From: Pseudomonadota bacterium
GTDB taxonomy: Bacteria > Pseudomonadota > Alphaproteobacteria > Acetobacterales > Acetobacteraceae
Length of the DNA stretch: 53,638 nucleotides
Reading direction: 5' to 3'
Assembly: GCA_021805545.1 (NCBI GenBank)
Contig: JAJZFB010000052.1
Span: 1-53,638 of the forward strand
In this document: positions 50,447-53,638 of the stretch, piece by piece
How positions within the stretch are numbered: the first letter of the stretch is position 1
Layout of the letters: every line of letters begins with the position of its first letter
Made by a program: the position numbers and the translations under genes
Notes under the pieces: model-generated
Told to the model about the DNA's origin: nothing
The model's database searches: none
Seen by the model: the letters and a program-made list of their open reading frames with translations, nothing else

Positions 50447-51595
50447 ATGAATGCCGAGACAGTTCCTCCCATCCCGTTCTTGGACCTCAAAGCCCAACAG
50501 GCCCGACTTGGCCCGAAATTACGCCAAAGGCTAGATGCCGTACTGGCGCACGGGCAATTCATTCTTGGCCCTGAAGTTGCCGAGCTTGAAGCAAAGCTCG
50601 CCATTTTTTGCGGTGCAAGCCATTGCGTCACGGTAAGCTCTGGCACCGATGCTCTACAAATTGCCCTGATGGCAGAAGGAGTTGGCCGGGGTGATGCCGT
50701 GTTTCTCCCGGCATTTACCTATACCGCGACGGCCGAAGTGCCACTGCTTTTGGGTGCCACACCTGTATTTGTCGATGTTGATCCACGAACATTCCAGATT
50801 GATTTGGGTAGCTTGCAGTTGCGGATCGCGGACGTGAAGCGGGCGGGTAAGTTGCGCCCTGCCGCGATCATCGGTGTCGATCTTTTCGGGCAGCCCGCCA
50901 ACTGGCCAGGGCTTCGCGCAATCGCCCAGGAAAACAATTTATTTACCCTGGATGATTGCGCACAGAGTTTTGGCAGCACTTTACATGGGCGCAGGCTTGG
51001 ACGGGATGCAGATGCAACGGCTACAAGCTTTTTTCCATCCAAACCTCTTGGTGCTTATGGCGACGGTGGCGCGCTGTTCACCGAATCTGCCGAACGAGCA
51101 GCACTGTATCGCTCTTTACGCACGCATGGCGAAGGAACGACGCGCTACGAGGTTCTGCGCATTGGCATGAACGGCCGGCTTGATACGATGCAGGCTGCGA
51201 TTTTACTGGCGAAGCTCGAAATTTTCGAGGCCGAAATCGCTCGGCGTGAAGAGATTGCCCGAATTTACGACACCCAACTTGCTGGTGCCGTCGCAACACC
51301 AGCACGGGTGCCGGACAGCAAGAGCGCCTGGGCGGTATATGCAATCTTGCTGACCGATAATATGGCGCGGGAACACGCCAGGAGTGCACTACAGAGGGCG
51401 GGCATCGGCCATGCCATTTACTATCCCCGCCCCCTGCACAACCAACCTGCCTATGCTGCGTGTCACGACGGCGAACCCCTGCCCGTTGCTGAGGAGCTTG
51501 GGAGCCGCATACTGGCACTGCCCATTCATCCCGATTTGACAGATACCCAGGTACACCGCGTAACCGCTACATTACGCGCCGCCTTGGGAAACTAG
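50447..51595 (+). CDS. DegT/DnrJ/EryC1/StrS sugar aminotransferase
   Basis: 382 residues. PLP enzyme: IPFLDLKAQ start, SSGTDALQIALMA, LPAFTYTATAEV, FTLDDCAQSFGS (D170) and the lysine loop TSFFPSKPLGAYGDGGA with K199 as Schiff base. It should aminate the 4-keto sugar produced by the upstream dehydratase, as PglE does. The stop is 2 bp before pip. Confidence 0.9.
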   Translation: MNAETVPPIPFLDLKAQQARLGPKLRQRLDAVLAHGQFILGPEVAELEAKLAIFCGASHCVTVSSGTDALQIALMAEGVGRGDAVFLPAFTYTATAEVPLLLGATPVFVDVDPRTFQIDLGSLQLRIADVKRAGKLRPAAIIGVDLFGQPANWPGLRAIAQENNLFTLDDCAQSFGSTLHGRRLGRDADATATSFFPSKPLGAYGDGGALFTESAERAALYRSLRTHGEGTTRYEVLRIGMNGRLDTMQAAILLAKLEIFEAEIARREEIARIYDTQLAGAVATPARVPDSKSAWAVYAILLTDNMAREHARSALQRAGIGHAIYYPRPLHNQPAYAACHDGEPLPVAEELGSRILALPIHPDLTDTQVHRVTATLRAALGN

Positions 51596-51597
51596 CC

Positions 51598-52548
51598 ATG
51601 CCTCGCGGTGACCTGTTTCCAGAAATCGGACCTTATGAAACAGGATACCTGCCGCTACCTGATGGGCATGTTATGTACTGGGAGCAGGTTGGCAACCCGA
51701 ACGGAAAACCTGTTCTGTTTCTGCATGGCGGTCCTGGCGCGGGTGCGGGGCTAGTTCATCGCCGGTTCTTCGACCCTAATTTTTGGCGCGTGATCATTTT
51801 CGATCAGCGCGGCGCCGGACGCTCATTACCTCTCGGCAGCCTAGAAGCCAATACTACGCCTCATCTGGTGCAAGACATCGAGATGCTGCGGACATTTCTT
51901 GGCATAGAGCGGATGTTACTTTTTGGTGGCTCCTGGGGCTCGACTCTGGCGCTGGCCTATGCGCAAGCTCACCCGGCACATGTGGCAGGAGCTGTGCTGC
52001 GTGGCATATTCCTCGGCCGGCCGACAGAAGTTGAATGGTTTCTGTATGGGCTAAAACGGGTGTTTCCCGATATTCACGCGGCGTTTGCCGGCTTTCTGCC
52101 CGAGGCTGAGCGGGATGATCTACTGAGTCAATATTACCGCCGCCTGACCGACCCAGACCCAAACGTCCACATGCCGGCCGCCCGTAGCTGGAGCATTTAT
52201 GAAGGCTCCTGCTCCACTTTGATGCCAAGCTTCGAGGCCGTATCCGCCTTTGCCCAGGACCGTTCCGCCATCGGCCTGGCACGGATTGAGGCACATTACT
52301 TCATGAATGGGCTATTCCTGCCCCAAGGCGGATTGCTTGCCCATATGGGTGCCTTGAAGAATATCCCTGGTGAAATCGTGCAAGGACGATACGACATGAT
52401 CTGCCCTGCCCAATCCGCCTTTGATCTAAGCTCTGCTTGGCCCGCAGCCAGGCTCACCATTGTACCCGATGCAGGTCATTCCGCGCTCGAGCCAGGCATT
52501 CGTACAGCGCTAGTTACGGCATTAGAACGCTGCCATCAATTGTTATGA
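51598..52548 (+). CDS. pip: Proline iminopeptidase
   Basis: 316 residues, alpha/beta hydrolase. HGGPGAG (oxyanion region, from H43), DQRGAGRS, nucleophile elbow GGSWGS with S112, and the acid/base residues in GRYDMICP and DAGHSALEPG. Releases N-terminal proline from peptides. Close spacing puts it in the operon of the sugar genes although the functions seem unrelated. Confidence 0.93.
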   Translation: MPRGDLFPEIGPYETGYLPLPDGHVMYWEQVGNPNGKPVLFLHGGPGAGAGLVHRRFFDPNFWRVIIFDQRGAGRSLPLGSLEANTTPHLVQDIEMLRTFLGIERMLLFGGSWGSTLALAYAQAHPAHVAGAVLRGIFLGRPTEVEWFLYGLKRVFPDIHAAFAGFLPEAERDDLLSQYYRRLTDPDPNVHMPAARSWSIYEGSCSTLMPSFEAVSAFAQDRSAIGLARIEAHYFMNGLFLPQGGLLAHMGALKNIPGEIVQGRYDMICPAQSAFDLSSAWPAARLTIVPDAGHSALEPGIRTALVTALERCHQLL

Positions 52549-52588
52549 AATACTCCTCCTCCCTTCCGCGTCCGGCAAGGAACGAAGC

Positions 52589-53566
52589 ATGACTCTTGCA
52601 CGCAGGCAGTTACTCAGCTTGGGTATGAGCTTAACGGCTCTGCCGGCCTTAGCCGCCACTAGCGGCTGGCCAAGAGCCTTGATTATGTGTACCGGCCGCC
52701 CCGGCGGTGATTATATGATTTACGGCCCAACCTGGGGAGAGCTGATCCACCGGAAGACGGGAACCAATATCGTCTACCGGGCCTCTGGTGGCGCGGAGGC
52801 TAATATTTTGCTGCTGGACGAGAATGCCGCGCAACTTGGTATAACGACTACAGCCATCGCCCATGAAGCATGGTTTGGCGGTGAAGCCTGGACAGCAGGG
52901 GCACACATCAACTCCTTCCGGGCACTCTTCCCAGCCTTCCCGTCGGTCCTGCAAATCGTATCACCTCGCCGCACGGGCATTACCACATTGGCACAGCTCG
53001 CTGCGCAAAATATCGGCATCGGCCCGCTGGGTAGCAGCAGCGCGGCCATATTGCCATCTCTTTTCCGCAGCATCGGTGTCATTCCCAGTAGCATGGTCAC
53101 GGAGGACTATCCCATCCAGCTCCACAACATGCTCGCCGGGCGGCTTACAGCATGCGCTTTTATTGGTGCACCGCCAGTTCCGGCTATAGCAAATGCCGCC
53201 ATGGGCCATAGATTATCGCTGATCGGCTTCTCCCCTGCTGAAGCAAGGCAAGTAGCTGATACGCTTCCAGGTATGACGCCCATGATTATCGATGCTGGCG
53301 TTTTTCCTGGACAGTTGGCCGCTATTTCCAGTGTTGGCACAACCAACATTGCCATTTGCCGGGCAGACCTGCCAAATATGCTGGCCCAAAATATCACCTC
53401 AGCTGCGCTCAATAATCGCGGGCTCCTGGCCGCAGCGGTGCCTGCCGCAACCTCGATACCCAACATAAAATGCGTTACCGATGCCGGCATACCCTTTCAT
53501 CCCGGCGCCGCTGCCGCATTGCATGCGGCCGGCATAAAGGTCGAAAAGAAGTATATCCAGTCCTAA
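52589..53566 (+). CDS. TAXI-type TRAP transporter solute-binding protein
   Basis: 325 residues. Signal peptide with RRQLLSLGMSLTALPALA. The TAXI pattern follows: IMCTGRPGGDYMIYGPTWGELI, VYRASGGAEANILLLDENAAQLGIT, and a KxAQLxxxxIGIGPLGSSSA-like stretch LAQLAAQNIGIGPLGSSS. It would bind a small acid in the periplasm for uptake through a DctM-type permease, but no such permease gene is visible. 40 bp after pip. The stop overlaps the convergent lolD stop. Confidence 0.85.
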   Translation: MTLARRQLLSLGMSLTALPALAATSGWPRALIMCTGRPGGDYMIYGPTWGELIHRKTGTNIVYRASGGAEANILLLDENAAQLGITTTAIAHEAWFGGEAWTAGAHINSFRALFPAFPSVLQIVSPRRTGITTLAQLAAQNIGIGPLGSSSAAILPSLFRSIGVIPSSMVTEDYPIQLHNMLAGRLTACAFIGAPPVPAIANAAMGHRLSLIGFSPAEARQVADTLPGMTPMIIDAGVFPGQLAAISSVGTTNIAICRADLPNMLAQNITSAALNNRGLLAAAVPAATSIPNIKCVTDAGIPFHPGAAAALHAAGIKVEKKYIQS

Positions 53567-53638
53567 ATCAGCCCCCCACTCTGAAGACTAACCCGGCGGT
53601 CCATCCGCGCGGCAAGCTCTGGGTTGTGGGTTTCAAGC
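53563..53638 (-). CDS. lolD: Lipoprotein-releasing ABC ATPase LolD, C-terminal fragment
   Basis: A minus-strand frame entering from the right edge reads ETHNPELAARMDRRVSLQSG to a TAG at 53563-53565. TH-N-x-ELAARMDR is the H-loop and following helix typical of LolD, the ATPase that powers release of lipoproteins from the inner membrane. Only 24 residues are seen, so the identification rests on that motif. The stop codon overlaps that of the TAXI gene. Confidence 0.65.
   Translation of the reverse strand, partial: LETHNPELAARMDRRVSLQSGGLI

Noticed and set aside
1-53638. CRISPR array, prophage, rRNA operon or origin of replication
   Set aside because: I saw no regularly spaced direct repeats, phage structural genes, rRNA sequence or DnaA-box cluster.

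Overview
The window looks like chromosomal DNA of an alphaproteobacterium, most probably of the family Acetobacteraceae (an Acidocella/Acidiphilium-like acidophile is a guess). The reasons are the three-subunit proton-translocating transhydrogenase (pntAA-pntAB-pntB), the chain ribF-ileS-lspA-DUF3035, GapR, the NDUFA12 / mlaD / DUF2155 chain, a FlbT homologue, and a Hint-domain beta-helix protein of a type common in acetic-acid bacteria. GC content is high throughout, so nearly every real gene casts long antisense shadow ORFs.

Left part (1-10 kb): the window opens inside an insertion sequence (N-terminus of an IS701-like transposase plus a 62-bp palindromic block), then a large repeat protein ending in a Hint domain, the phosphatidylethanolamine genes psd-pssA, a LysM protein, a LOG-family nucleotide hydrolase, an isolated flbT, a tacA-tacT type toxin-antitoxin pair, a small DUF2076-like protein, a GNAT enzyme and ettA. 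From 10 to 14.6 kb lies an accessory catabolic cluster: a TetR regulator divergent from a CoA-transferase, an FAH-family enzyme and an amidohydrolase. Two of its promoters carry the same palindromic operator.

Middle (14.7-46.4 kb) is mostly housekeeping: a tRNA with a CAT anticodon, ppa, a TlpA-like thioredoxin, argH-lptM-lysA, copD, ribF-ileS-lspA-DUF3035, a DUF2125 protein, mlaA-mlaC, metF-uvrD-prmA, the pnt operon, a TylF-like methyltransferase, an ABC1 kinase with an M3 peptidase, an APC permease, gapR, DUF1244, a glycerate kinase, pyk, and NDUFA12-mlaD-DUF2155. Phospholipid synthesis (pssA, psd) and phospholipid trafficking (mlaA, mlaC, mlaD) sit in three separate places. Here mlaD is cut short by an in-frame stop and a ten-G run, although its tail is still readable behind them.

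Right part (46.5-53.6 kb): an unusual protein that looks like half of a class II ribonucleotide reductase barrel joined to the NrdJ TSCPD tail, preceded by two NrdR-box-like sites 32 bp apart, then a RidA protein. A tightly packed run follows: a membrane sugar-nucleotide dehydratase, a DegT aminotransferase, prolyl aminopeptidase and a TAXI-type solute-binding protein. The end of a convergent lolD closes the window. I see no CRISPR array, prophage or rRNA. The observations most worth following are the broken mlaD, the RNR-derived protein with its NrdR-like promoter, and the shared operator of the catabolic cluster.
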